Shown in pieces: positions 26,403-35,966 of a stretch of DNA of 64,000 nucleotides. This DNA is from Sphingomonas sp. (GTDB lineage Bacteria; Pseudomonadota; Alphaproteobacteria; Sphingomonadales; Sphingomonadaceae). The stretch is taken from contig NZ_JAFKLZ010000003.1 of the NCBI RefSeq assembly GCF_017304615.1, positions 124,001 through 188,000 on the forward strand, in the 5' to 3' direction. The first letter of the stretch is position 1. Each line of letters opens with the position of its first letter. Position numbers and translations under genes: made by a program. The notes under the pieces were generated by a model. The model searched no databases, was not told the DNA's origin, and was given only the letters and a program-made list of their open reading frames with translations.

Positions 26403-26430
26403 ATGGTCCGAGTTAACGTCAAGGTGGACT

Positions 26431-26721
26431 ATGGTCGATCCGATTGGACCGAAGGGCTCGACGCCCAGCGATCTCCGCATCGCCCCCGTCACGCCCGTGG
26501 CGGCGGCGCCGAAAGTGGCACCCGTGGCAACCGCCGAGCCGCAACTGTCGCCGACAACGCAACTGGCGAGTCAGCTCGCTTCGCAGCCGCCGGTCGATAC
26601 GGACCGCGTAGCGCGTATCAAGCAAGCCATCGCGAACGGGACCTTCCCGATCCTGCCCGCGACCATAGCGGATCAGATGCTTGCGCTGCGCTACAACTGG
26701 ATGTCCGATGACGCGGCGTGA
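26431..26721 (+). CDS. flgM: Anti-sigma28 factor FlgM
   Basis: A 96-residue protein. It starts MVDPIGPKGSTPSDLR, has an Ala/Pro/Thr-rich disordered middle, and ends in the conserved FlgM helix region VDTDRVARIKQAIANGTFPILPATIADQML. It binds FliA until secreted through the completed hook-basal body. The last bases overlap flgN. An upstream FliA-type promoter implies feedback. Confidence 0.9.
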   Translation: MVDPIGPKGSTPSDLRIAPVTPVAAAPKVAPVATAEPQLSPTTQLASQLASQPPVDTDRVARIKQAIANGTFPILPATIADQMLALRYNWMSDDAA

Positions 26722-27022
26722 CGGCCTGATCAGCGTGATCGACGCGCTCCACGCCGAAATCGCGGCGATGAAGTCGAACGATGTCGACGCGCTGGATCGC
26801 GCGACGCAGCGCAAGCTGGTCGCGATCGACGCGCTGGCCGCGATCGACGGCGGTAGCCTGGAACCCGGCGTTCGCGAGCTTGCCGAAGAAGCGCAGCGGC
26901 TCAACGAAACCGCGCGCATCTACGTCAACTTGCTGGCGGCAAACGTGCGCCGCAGGCTGCAACTTCTTGCCGGTGATGTCGGCGGATACCGCCCGAACGG
27001 CGGTGTGGCGGCTTACGCCTAA
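26708..27022 (+). CDS. flgN: Flagellar export chaperone FlgN-like
   Basis: A 104-residue predicted helical protein, start ATG 26708 inside the end of flgM (14-nt overlap). FlgN chaperones FlgK and FlgL. Sequence conservation is low in this family, but the size, long amphipathic helices (ISVIDALHAEIAAMKSNDVDALDRATQRK) and position directly after flgM support the call. Confidence 0.75.
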   Translation: MTRRDGLISVIDALHAEIAAMKSNDVDALDRATQRKLVAIDALAAIDGGSLEPGVRELAEEAQRLNETARIYVNLLAANVRRRLQLLAGDVGGYRPNGGVAAYA

Positions 27023-27030
27023 CCCGCCGC

Positions 27031-27136
27031 GTCATCCCCGCGAAAGCGGGGATCCAGCTCCTCCGCCCTCCGCCAACACGCCCCTTTCGGCTTTTTGACG
27101 GGCCCGGAGAGAGATTCCCGCTTTCGCGGGAATGAC
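27031..27136. repeat. Dispersed palindromic repeat (GTCATTCCCGCGAAAGC type)
   Basis: Inverted arms at 27031-27054 and 27113-27136 differ at two positions. Each arm is itself a hairpin, ATCCCCGC-GAAA-GCGGGGAT on the left and the matching form on the right. This is the type of small mobile palindrome seen many times in sphingomonad genomes. It fills the gap between flgN and the sigma54 promoter of the transglycosylase gene. A related hairpin sits inside fliP. Confidence 0.8.
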
Positions 27137-27150
27137 GGTTTTAGATAAAC

Positions 27151-27166
27151 TGGCACACCTCTTGCT
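27151..27166 (+). promoter_or_regulatory. Sigma54 promoter of the transglycosylase-flhA-fliA operon
   Basis: TGGCACACCTCTTGCT matches TGGCACG-N4-TTGCW at all but one position with the correct spacing. The predicted start is about 28 nt upstream of the ATG at 27205, with an AAGGGG ribosome site between. Confidence 0.85.
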
Positions 27167-27204
27167 GAACGTGCTCCCGAAGTGGGGCAACCAGCAAGGG
27201 GCCG

Positions 27205-28158
27205 ATGGGCGTCGAAGCAATCTCGGGGAATATCGGTACGGTTCGGTCGGCGATCGCGAAGGCGGCGCAGGCGACGGGGATCGATTTCGACTATCTGCTC
27301 GGCCAGGCGCAGCTCGAAAGCGGCCTGAACCCGATGGCGCGCGCCGGCACCTCCTCCGCGACCGGTCTCTATCAGTTCATCGACCAGAGCTGGCTCGGCG
27401 TCATCAAGCAGCACGGCAGCGAATATGGTCTCGGCTGGGCATCGAACGCGATCACGCGCTCGGGCAATCGCTGGGTGGTGAGCGACCCGTCGACGAAGAG
27501 CGCGATCCTGTCCCTGCGCAACAATCCCGACGTGTCCGCCGCGATGGCGGCCGAATTCGCGTCGGACAACAAGAATTCGCTCGAAAGCTCGCTGGGCCGG
27601 GGCGCGACTGGCACCGATCTCTACATGGCGCATTTCCTGGGCCTGGGCGGTGCGCGGTCGTTCCTGCGCACGATGCAGGTCAATCCGAATGTGTCGGGGG
27701 CGGCGATGTTCCCGGCGGCCGCGCGCGCTAACCGCAGCATCTTCTACGACGCGGGCGGCAACGCCCGCAGCCTGGGCGAGATCTACCAGCGCTTCGCCGC
27801 CAAGCTCGACAAGGGCGCGGCGAAGGTCGGCGCGACCGGACTCGCCTCCGACGCGCTCGATGGGAACAGAGGGTCCAATCCCGCCTTCCCACGCACGGGC
27901 GGCGATTTCGAAACGGCCAAGGCCAATTTCGCGATGCTCGCCGGTATCACCAATCTCGGCGACGCGACCGTCATCACCGGATCGGGCGACAGCAATGACA
28001 GCGCCGCGGCCTGGGCCAAGGCGGCGCTCGCTCGCGCCACGCCAACGAACACCGCCGGTGCGATGCCGGCCGCGACCGTCAATTCGGTCAATCTTCTTCG
28101 CCCGACGCCCGACACCGCGCGGCTGGCGTACATGATGCTCGCGAGCATGGGGGGCTAA
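27205..28158 (+). CDS. Flagellar-associated lytic transglycosylase (SLT-like)
   Basis: A 317-residue protein with an N-terminal SLT-like fold. The catalytic Glu lies in GQAQLESGLNPMARAGTSSATGLYQFIDQSWL, which contains the ES and GLYQF motifs of transglycosylases. The second half is Ala-rich and of unknown fold. It has no signal peptide, so export may be by the flagellar apparatus. Placed first in a sigma54 operon with flhA and fliA, it probably opens peptidoglycan for the rod, complementing the single-domain FlgJ. Confidence 0.85.
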   Translation: MGVEAISGNIGTVRSAIAKAAQATGIDFDYLLGQAQLESGLNPMARAGTSSATGLYQFIDQSWLGVIKQHGSEYGLGWASNAITRSGNRWVVSDPSTKSAILSLRNNPDVSAAMAAEFASDNKNSLESSLGRGATGTDLYMAHFLGLGGARSFLRTMQVNPNVSGAAMFPAAARANRSIFYDAGGNARSLGEIYQRFAAKLDKGAAKVGATGLASDALDGNRGSNPAFPRTGGDFETAKANFAMLAGITNLGDATVITGSGDSNDSAAAWAKAALARATPTNTAGAMPAATVNSVNLLRPTPDTARLAYMMLASMGG

Positions 28159-28163
28159 ACTAG

Positions 28164-30236
28164 GTGACTTCCCTGAACAAGCTGTTCGGCGGCAACGCCC
28201 GCAATGCCGCGCTGCCGCTCGCGATCCTGCTGCTCGTCTGCGTCATGGTCGTGCCGATCCCGGCGGCGTTGCTCGACATATTCTTCGTCACTAACATCGC
28301 GATCAGCCTCGCGGTGCTGATGGTCGCGCTGAACGCGCAGAAGCCGCTCGATTTCTCAGCCTTCCCGACCGTGTTGCTGTTCGCCACCCTCTTCCGTCTC
28401 GGCCTCAACGTCGCTTCGACGCGTGTTGTCCTGGTCCACGGGCATGAAGGCGAGAGCGCGGCGGGACACGTCATCGAAGCGTTCGGCACCTTCCTGATCG
28501 GCGGCGATTACGTCGTCGGCATCTTCGTGTTCGCGATCCTGGTGATCATCAACCTCATCGTCGTGACCAAGGGCGCGGGGCGCGTGTCCGAAGTGTCGGC
28601 GCGCTTCACCCTCGACGCCTTGCCCGGCAAGCAGATGGCGATCGACGCCGATCTCAACGCCGGCCTGATCACGCCCGAAGAAGCGAAGGCGCGCCGCATC
28701 GAGGTCTCGACCGAAGCCGATTTCTACGGCTCAATGGACGGTTCGTCCAAGTTCGTGAAGGGCGACGCGGTAGCGGCCTTGCTGATCCTGTTCGCCAATA
28801 TCGTCGGCGGCCTGATCCTCGGACCAGTCAGCCACGGCCTGTCGCTCAGCGACGCCGCGCATAATTACGTCCTGCTCGCGATCGGCGACGCGCTGGTCGC
28901 GCAATTGCCCAGCCTGATGCTGTCGATCGCCGCCGCTGCGATCGTCACCCGTGTCACGTCGAGCCACGATCTGGCGGGCCAGATCGGCAGTCAGTTCGGC
29001 TCGGCGCGGACCTGGACCCCGGTCGCCGGGATCCTCGGGATCCTCGGCGTGCTTCCGGGCATGCCGCACTTCGTTCTCCTGTCGGCTGCGGCGATCGCCG
29101 GGTTCGCCGCATGGAAGCTGCGCCAGATCGCCAAGCGTCCGCCGCCGCCCGCGCCCGCCGCACCCGCGCCGGACCCGTCGAGGATCGGCTGGGAGGAAGT
29201 GTCCGATGGCATGCAGATCAACCTCGACATCGGGTACGGCCTGGTGCCGCTGGTCGACGAGCGTCGCGGTGCGCCGCTGATGGGCCGCATCACTGGGGTC
29301 CGCCGCCAATTGTCGAAGGAACTCGGCTTCGTCGTGCCGCAGGTTCGCGTGCGCGACGACATCAACCTTGCGCCCTATACCTATCGCATCATGGTCGGCG
29401 GTGTCGTCGTCGGCGAGGATCAGGCGTCGGCCGACGACATGCTTGCGCTCAACACCGGCGAAGGGTTCGGCGACCTCCACGGCAAGAAGACCAAGGACCC
29501 GACCTTCGGGCTGGAGGCGACCTGGATCTCGTCGGGCGACGCAGACGCCGCGACGGGGCAAGGCTATCTGGTGGTTGACTCGGGTACAGTCATGGCGACC
29601 CACCTAAACCATCAATTGAGCGCCAACGCCGCCGATCTGCTCGGCGCGGACGAAGTGCAGGCTCTGCTCGACGGGTTGAAGGAACGCAGCCCGCAACTTG
29701 TCGCCGCGCTGTCGCCCCAGCCGTTGCCGCTGACGACGTTGACGCAGGTGCTGAAAGGTCTGCTCGCCGAGGGAATCCCGCTCAAGGAATTCCGCCGCAT
29801 CGCGTCCGCCATCGCGGTCGCCGCGCAGAAGACCGCCGATGCCGAGGAAATCATCGAGGCGATCCGGCCGGAGCTGGGCGGCCTCATCATCCAGAAACTC
29901 TGCGGCGTCCACGAACCGCTGCGCGTGATGACGCTGGAGGGGCAGCTCGAAGGGCTGCTCGGCCAGGCCGTGCGTTCGGACCCGTCGCGCCGCCACACGA
30001 TCGAACCCGATCTCGGCCGCCGCATCGTCGACGCGCTGCAACATGCCGCGGCCCCGCTGGTCGCAGAGGCCAAGCCGTTCGCGCTCGTCGTCCAGCCCAC
30101 GATCCGCCAGGCGATTCGCAAGCTGGTCAAGACCGTGCTGCCCGACACGCCGGTCATGTCGTTCTTCGAAGTGCCCGAGGAAAAGGCGGTCGAAGTCGTC
30201 GCCGTCATCGGGGCGCCCCAGGCGATCCCGGCATGA
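28164..30236 (+). CDS. flhA: Flagellar export gate protein FlhA
   Basis: A 690-residue export-apparatus component with eight N-terminal membrane segments and a large cytoplasmic domain. The FHIPEP signature is clear: RFTLDALPGKQMAIDADLNAG followed by RRIEVSTEADFYGSMDGSSKFVKGD. GTG start 5 bp after the transglycosylase stop. The stop overlaps the fliA ATG. Confidence 0.97.
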   Translation: MTSLNKLFGGNARNAALPLAILLLVCVMVVPIPAALLDIFFVTNIAISLAVLMVALNAQKPLDFSAFPTVLLFATLFRLGLNVASTRVVLVHGHEGESAAGHVIEAFGTFLIGGDYVVGIFVFAILVIINLIVVTKGAGRVSEVSARFTLDALPGKQMAIDADLNAGLITPEEAKARRIEVSTEADFYGSMDGSSKFVKGDAVAALLILFANIVGGLILGPVSHGLSLSDAAHNYVLLAIGDALVAQLPSLMLSIAAAAIVTRVTSSHDLAGQIGSQFGSARTWTPVAGILGILGVLPGMPHFVLLSAAAIAGFAAWKLRQIAKRPPPPAPAAPAPDPSRIGWEEVSDGMQINLDIGYGLVPLVDERRGAPLMGRITGVRRQLSKELGFVVPQVRVRDDINLAPYTYRIMVGGVVVGEDQASADDMLALNTGEGFGDLHGKKTKDPTFGLEATWISSGDADAATGQGYLVVDSGTVMATHLNHQLSANAADLLGADEVQALLDGLKERSPQLVAALSPQPLPLTTLTQVLKGLLAEGIPLKEFRRIASAIAVAAQKTADAEEIIEAIRPELGGLIIQKLCGVHEPLRVMTLEGQLEGLLGQAVRSDPSRRHTIEPDLGRRIVDALQHAAAPLVAEAKPFALVVQPTIRQAIRKLVKTVLPDTPVMSFFEVPEEKAVEVVAVIGAPQAIPA

Positions 30237-31018
30237 GCACGGAGCCGATGAAGGTGGCGTTCGACAACGCCCAGCCGACCGATGCCGGTCCGCGAACGAT
30301 CCCGCTCGCCACTGGGCCGCTCACCTACGGTCCTGCGCGCGCGCGCGATGTCGAAGCCCTGGTCCGTAAGCACACGCCGCTGGTCCGCCGCATCGCGTGG
30401 CATGTCCATGGCAGCGTATCCGGCGTCTGCGAGGTCGAGGATCTCGTCCAGATCGGGCTCGTCGCCTTGGTCGAGGCGATCCATGGCTTCGAAGATCGCG
30501 GGCAAGTTACCTTCGAACAATATCTCGCGACCCGGCTGCGTGGGAGCATGATCGACCAGTTGCGCCGTCAGGCGACCCTTACCCGCGGGGCGATGCGCCG
30601 CCGCAAGCAATATCAGGAGACCGTCGCGATGCTCACCGTCGGCCGCACCCCCCCGACCGACGCGGCAGTCGCCGCGCAGCTGGGCGTCACGATCGAGAAA
30701 CTGCGCACCGATTATGCGAGCGCGGAGGCCGTGCGGTTCGATTCGCTCGACGAAGTCTATACCGACGACGGTCCGTGGTTCATGTCGGACGATCCCGACG
30801 CGTTCGAACAGCTCGCGGAAAGCGACCTGCGCGACACGCTGATCGCCGCCATCGCTGCGCTGCCCGAACGCGAGGCGCAGGTCATCCAGCTCTATTATGT
30901 CGAGGAACTGAACCTTGAGGAGATCGGGCAGGTGCTCGACGTCGGCGCCGCTCGCGTGTGCCAGATCAAGGCCTCCGCGCACGCGCGGTTGAAAAAGGCG
31001 ATGTCGCGGGCGATCTAG
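30233..31018 (+). CDS. fliA: Flagellar sigma factor FliA (sigma28)
   Basis: A 261-residue sigma factor. Region 2 (EVEDLVQIGLVALVEAIHGF and ATRLRGSMIDQLRR) and region 4 (LPEREAQVIQLYYVEELNLEEIGQVL, then ICQIKA-like helix) are evident. Region 3 is also present. It would direct late genes such as flagellin and fliD, and be held by FlgM. It is co-transcribed with flhA from the sigma54 promoter at 27151. Confidence 0.95.
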   Translation: MSTEPMKVAFDNAQPTDAGPRTIPLATGPLTYGPARARDVEALVRKHTPLVRRIAWHVHGSVSGVCEVEDLVQIGLVALVEAIHGFEDRGQVTFEQYLATRLRGSMIDQLRRQATLTRGAMRRRKQYQETVAMLTVGRTPPTDAAVAAQLGVTIEKLRTDYASAEAVRFDSLDEVYTDDGPWFMSDDPDAFEQLAESDLRDTLIAAIAALPEREAQVIQLYYVEELNLEEIGQVLDVGAARVCQIKASAHARLKKAMSRAI

Positions 31019-31074
31019 GCGTATCGCCTGCCACGTGCTAGCGCGCAGCCGCCCCACAACGACAGGAGGCGGCA

Positions 31075-31319
31075 ATGGCAAACCATCGCAATCCGTTCGA
31101 CCTGCCCTGCTTTCGAGCGCACTTCCAAGCGCCGTAAGGGCTATCCGTCCGAAACGCGGGTGAAGCGCGGCATGCGCTTCGTCCATGGCGACAAGGAACT
31201 GGTCGAAAAACTTGGCCGCAACGATCCTTGCCCGTGCGGTTTGGGCTTCAGATTTCAAACGCTGCTGCCTTAGCTCGGGCCGCTTTCGACGGCGGCCTGC
31301 GCGGCGATTATTGGCGTGA
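31075..31319 (+). pseudogene. Small SEC-C-type zinc-motif gene broken by two frameshifts
   Basis: A good AGGAGG site precedes ATG 31075, which reads [13 protein letters not shown] before drifting into a stop at 31135. Dropping one base at 31114 gives [19 protein letters not shown] and then [16 protein letters not shown], the N-half of a SEC-C metal motif. Dropping another near 31256 restores [11 protein letters not shown], completing the CxC...CC zinc ligands. Each break looks like a one-base insertion of C. Either a decayed gene or sequencing errors. The function of such small SEC-C proteins is unknown. Confidence 0.7.
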
Positions 31320-31423
31320 CTGAGAGAGCGCCGGGGTATCGTCGCGCGGGAGTCCGTCGCGGCGCAGCCGGCCCTCGGCCGAACACGCTTTAGCGCGAAC
31401 CAAATCGCTGCTGCGGCCAATAG

Positions 31424-31456
31424 AAAAACCCCGGCGGTCTTGCGACCACCGGGGTT
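31424..31456 (-). terminator. Rho-independent terminator of the flagellin gene
   Basis: On the minus strand AACCCCGG-T-GGTC / GACC-G-CCGGGGTT forms a strong stem around a 4-nt loop, followed by a run of T (bases 31424-31428). It lies about 70 nt past the flagellin stop in the right orientation. Confidence 0.85.
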
Positions 31457-31524
31457 CCCTGTTCGGCCCCAGCACCCTGTTTGAAGGGGGGCAGGATGCC
31501 GGAGCCGTACTCCGGCTGCTCGGA

Positions 31525-32349
31525 TTACTGGAGCAGCTTGAGGACGGTCTGCGAGTTCTGGTTCGCCTGGGCGAGCATCGCGGTCGACGCCTGGCTCAGG
31601 ATCTGCGCCTTCGCGAGGTTGGTCGATTCGGCCGAGAAGTCGGCGTCTTCGATGCGGCTACGCGCGTCGCTCAGGTTGGTGACGTTGGTCGTGACGTTGT
31701 TGACCACCGACTGCAGCTGGCTCTGCGCGGCACCGAAAGCGGCTCGCGAGGTGTTCAGCGTGGTCAGCGCGGTGTCGACGGCGCCCATCGCCGTGCCGGC
31801 ATTGGCGGCGGTGTCGACCGCCGTCGCCGTCAGGCCGAGCGCGGCCAGGTCGATCTTGGCATAGGACACGGTCACCTGGTCGGCGCTGGCAACGCCCGTC
31901 TGGATCTTGACCGAACCCGCGGTGCCCGCGGTGCCGTCGAACAGGTTCACGCCGTTGAACGTGGTGTTGGTCAGGATGCTGGTCATCTGGGTCTTCAGCG
32001 CCGTGACTTCCGCGTTCATGTTGGTGCGGTCCGTCGTCGAATAGGTGCCCGAAGCCGACTGGGTGGCCAGCTCGCGGATACGCTGCAGCATGTTGCTGAT
32101 TTCGCCCAGCGCGCCGTCAGCGGTCTGCGCCATCGACATGCCGTCATTGGCGTTGCGGATCGCCTGGTTCATCGAGCGGATCTGCGCGCCCATTGAGGAC
32201 GAGATCGCCAGACCGGCCGCGTCGTCCTTGGCCGAGTTGATGCGCTTGCCGGTCGACAGGCGCTGCATCGCCGTGCCCAGCATGACGTCCGCGCTGTTCG
32301 ACGCGGCGCCAGCGCGGAGCGCTGCGATATTGGTTCCGATAACGGTCAT
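31525..32349 (-). CDS. fliC: Flagellin
   Basis: The filament subunit, a compact 274 residues. The N-terminal D0/D1 ([40 protein letters not shown]) and C-terminal D1/D0 ([40 protein letters not shown]) are canonical. The outer D2/D3 domains are essentially absent, so the filament would be thin and smooth. It is the only flagellin gene in the window. A FliA-type promoter and a terminator flank it. Confidence 0.97.
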   Translation of the reverse strand: MTVIGTNIAALRAGAASNSADVMLGTAMQRLSTGKRINSAKDDAAGLAISSSMGAQIRSMNQAIRNANDGMSMAQTADGALGEISNMLQRIRELATQSASGTYSTTDRTNMNAEVTALKTQMTSILTNTTFNGVNLFDGTAGTAGSVKIQTGVASADQVTVSYAKIDLAALGLTATAVDTAANAGTAMGAVDTALTTLNTSRAAFGAAQSQLQSVVNNVTTNVTNLSDARSRIEDADFSAESTNLAKAQILSQASTAMLAQANQNSQTVLKLLQ

Positions 32350-32414
32350 TGGTCGTCTCCATTTGCTCTGACGTCCCCGCTGCCCCCCACCGGGGAACCG
32401 AGCCGTCGCAAGAA

Positions 32415-32441
32415 GAAACGGCAGGTTGGTTCGTGGATTAA
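32415..32441 (-). promoter_or_regulatory. FliA (sigma28) promoter of flagellin
   Basis: The minus strand has TTAATCCA-N11-GCCGTTTC. The spacing equals the sigma28 consensus and GCCG is perfect, while the -35 is TTAA rather than TAAA. The predicted start is about 55 nt upstream of the flagellin ATG. Confidence 0.5.
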
Positions 32442-32563
32442 GTAATTTTATTTGGGGCCGCGTAGATCACGCGCCGGGCCGACCTGGCCCTGCCGCTCGA
32501 TGCCGTCCTCCCCTTCCACGCGGGGGCGTGCGCGCGCGTGCGCGTCCCGCCGCCGGAAATTTC

Positions 32564-32579
32564 TTGCCGCTTCCGGCAA
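32564..32579. promoter_or_regulatory. Inverted TTGCCG-N4-CGGCAA operator upstream of the sigma54 activator
   Basis: This perfect inverted pair lies about 60 nt upstream of the activator ATG at 32638. It uses the same half-sites as the array at 24462-24615, so the activator may control its own gene and the flgB and stator-like promoters. Confidence 0.5.
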
Positions 32580-32584
32580 CGTGC

Positions 32585-32599
32585 TTAACCGGTCGTTTA
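32585..32599 (+). promoter_or_regulatory. CtrA-like box upstream of the sigma54 activator
   Basis: TTAA-N7-TTTA differs from the CtrA consensus TTAA-N7-TTAA at one base. It lies 39-53 nt before the ATG at 32638, immediately after the inverted operator. CtrA drives top-tier flagellar genes in several alphaproteobacteria, so the position is plausible. Confidence 0.4.
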
Positions 32600-32637
32600 C
32601 TATGTTTGCGGCATTCCCTCTCTCGAAGGGGGAATAC

Positions 32638-33905
<1,268 letters not shown>

Positions 33906-33909
<4 letters not shown>

Positions 33910-34265
33910 GCGGCATTGGGGGGATCGACGGCGCGATGAGCGTCGACCGGGTGATGGCGCTGCGCGCGCAGATCCTGGAACGCAACCAGGCGCTGGCGAA
34001 GGTCAACGCTCAGGCCGGGGTCGGCGCGCCCGCATCGACGGGCCCAGCTACATTCGCGGATTCGCTGACGACGGCGCTTCGCAACGTGAACGAAAGCCAG
34101 AACCAGGCCGCCGACCTATCCGCGTCCTACGAACGCGGCGAAACGATCGACATCGCCAAGGTGATGCTCGCCCGCCAGCAGGCGTCGGTGAGCTTCGAAG
34201 CGACGTTGCAGGTCAGGAACAAACTGTTGTCCGCCTACAAGGACATCATGAGCATGCCGGTGTAA
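33906..34265 (+). CDS. fliE: Flagellar hook-basal body complex protein FliE
   Basis: A 119-residue MS-ring/rod junction protein. Conserved C-terminal pattern TFADSLTTALRNVNESQNQA and IDIAKVMLARQQASVSFEATLQVRNKLLSAYKDIM is diagnostic. ATGA overlap with the activator gene couples their translation. It stands 6 bp from fliF. Confidence 0.94.
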
Positions 34266-34271
34266 TCGATC

Positions 34272-35966
34272 ATGGCCACACAACTCACACCCTTGCCCGA
34301 TACGGGCATCGAACCCTTCGCCAATCCGGTGAGGCAGCTGAACGGGATGCTGGCGCAGCCGGCGGTCCGCCGCAGCTTGCCGATGATCCTGATGGTCGGG
34401 CTGATCGCCTCCGCCGCGCTCGCCTGGTTCATGCTTTCGACGCCGACGCAGAAGACGTTGTTCTCGGGCTTGCCCGACAGCGACAAATCGGCGGTCATCA
34501 ACGCGCTGAAGGCGGGCGGCATCACCGGGCGGCTCGACGATTCGACCGATTCCGTGACTGTCGCCGAAAGCGATTATTCGAAGGCGCGGCTGCTGCTGGC
34601 CGGGCAGGGCCTGCCCAAATCGGCGCCAGCGGGCTATGCGATCCTCGACAATCTGCCGATGGGCACCAGCCGCGCGGTGGAGGGCGAACGCCTGCGCCAG
34701 GCGCGCGAGACCGAACTCGCCCGCTCGATCGAGGACATCGATGCGGTCGCCGAAGCGCGCGTCCACCTCGCGGTACCCGAAAACACGGTGTTCGTCCGCG
34801 ACAATGCGTCGCCGACCGCCAGCGTCGTGCTGAAGCTGGTCGGCGGCCGCTCGCTGTCCGACGCGCAGGTTTCCTCGATCGTCAACCTCGTCGCCTCGTC
34901 AGTGCCGGGAATGAAGCCCGAAGGCGTGACGATCGTCGACCAGATGGGCGCGCTGCTGTCGAAGCCCGACGGCGCGGGCAGCGCCAACGACGCGCGCATC
35001 CGCTTCCAGAACCAGGTCGAGCAGAAATATCGCGACCAGCTCACCACGCTGCTGACGCCGCTGGTTGGCGCGGGCAACTTCACCGCAGAGGTGTCGGCGG
35101 ACGTCAATCTCGACGACACCAGCTCGACGCGTGAAAGCTATGACAAGGCCGGTAGCTTGCGCGCCGAACAGGGCAATTGGACCAGCAAGGACGGCGCATC
35201 GACCTCGCCGCCGCCGCGGGGCATCCCCGGCGCGCTGTCGAACACGCCGCCCGCGCCGACTACGGTGACGACGCCACAAGCGCAGCCCGCTGCTGCTGCC
35301 CCTGCGCCGGGCGCTACCCCGACCCCGGGTGCGACGCCCCCGGCGACCGGCGGTGGCTTGCCCGAGACCTCCAAGGCGTCCGACGAATATGCTCGCGCCT
35401 ATGACCTGGGCAAGGAAGTCTCGGTCACCCGCAATGCTCCCGGCGGCCTCAAGCGCCTGTCGGTGGCGGTGGTCCTGCGCGACGTCGAAGGATCGAAGCC
35501 GCGCTCGCCGGTCGAGTTGCAGCAGATCACCGACCTCGTCCGGTCGGCGGTCGGCGCCGACGCTGCCCGCAACGACCAGGTGACGGTCATCAGCCGCAAG
35601 TTCGCGCCAAGCACGGCGACGGCGAGCGGCCCGGCCTTCTACGAAAGCAGCTGGTTCGCGACGGTTGTCCGCAACGTCACCGCGATTGTCATCGCCTTGC
35701 TGGTGCTGATCCTCGGGGTTCGTCCGCTGGCCAAGGCGCTGCTCAAGAAACGCGACGAGGCGAGCCGTGGCAATCGCGACCTCGCCGCGCTCGGCATCGG
35801 CGCGCCTGCCCTGGGCGGCGGCGTGGCCGGCCCGGTCGGCCTCGACCAGCTCGAAGGCGGACAGAATTTCGACCAGCGGCTCGGCAACGTCCGCGGCTTC
35901 ACTCGCGACAACCCGACGCGCGCCGCGCTTGCGGTCCGCGACATGATCAAGGCGGACGCACGCTGA
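34272..35966 (+). CDS. fliF: Flagellar MS-ring protein FliF
   Basis: A 564-residue ring protein with two membrane helices (about residues 35-55 and 455-480). The secretin-like N-domain shows LFSGLPDSDKSAVINALKAGGI and GEEL-like GERLRQARETELARSIEDIDAV. RVHLAVPE and NLVASSVPGMKPEGVTIVD are typical. A Pro/Ala/Thr-rich loop near residues 315-360 is longer than in Salmonella. The stop overlaps the fliG ATG by one base. Confidence 0.97.
   Translation: MATQLTPLPDTGIEPFANPVRQLNGMLAQPAVRRSLPMILMVGLIASAALAWFMLSTPTQKTLFSGLPDSDKSAVINALKAGGITGRLDDSTDSVTVAESDYSKARLLLAGQGLPKSAPAGYAILDNLPMGTSRAVEGERLRQARETELARSIEDIDAVAEARVHLAVPENTVFVRDNASPTASVVLKLVGGRSLSDAQVSSIVNLVASSVPGMKPEGVTIVDQMGALLSKPDGAGSANDARIRFQNQVEQKYRDQLTTLLTPLVGAGNFTAEVSADVNLDDTSSTRESYDKAGSLRAEQGNWTSKDGASTSPPPRGIPGALSNTPPAPTTVTTPQAQPAAAAPAPGATPTPGATPPATGGGLPETSKASDEYARAYDLGKEVSVTRNAPGGLKRLSVAVVLRDVEGSKPRSPVELQQITDLVRSAVGADAARNDQVTVISRKFAPSTATASGPAFYESSWFATVVRNVTAIVIALLVLILGVRPLAKALLKKRDEASRGNRDLAALGIGAPALGGGVAGPVGLDQLEGGQNFDQRLGNVRGFTRDNPTRAALAVRDMIKADAR

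Noticed and set aside
29612-31420. 602-codon minus-strand frame opposite flhA and fliA
   Set aside because: Antisense of conserved genes in GC-rich DNA; composition unlike a protein gene.
32350-32415. Sigma54 promoter for flagellin
   Set aside because: No GG-N10-GC pair with consensus context was found; a FliA-type site fits better.
32452-32637. In-frame N-terminal extension of the sigma54 activator
   Set aside because: Arg-rich, not protein-like, and crosses the promoter and operator motifs; ATG 32638 has a ribosome site.
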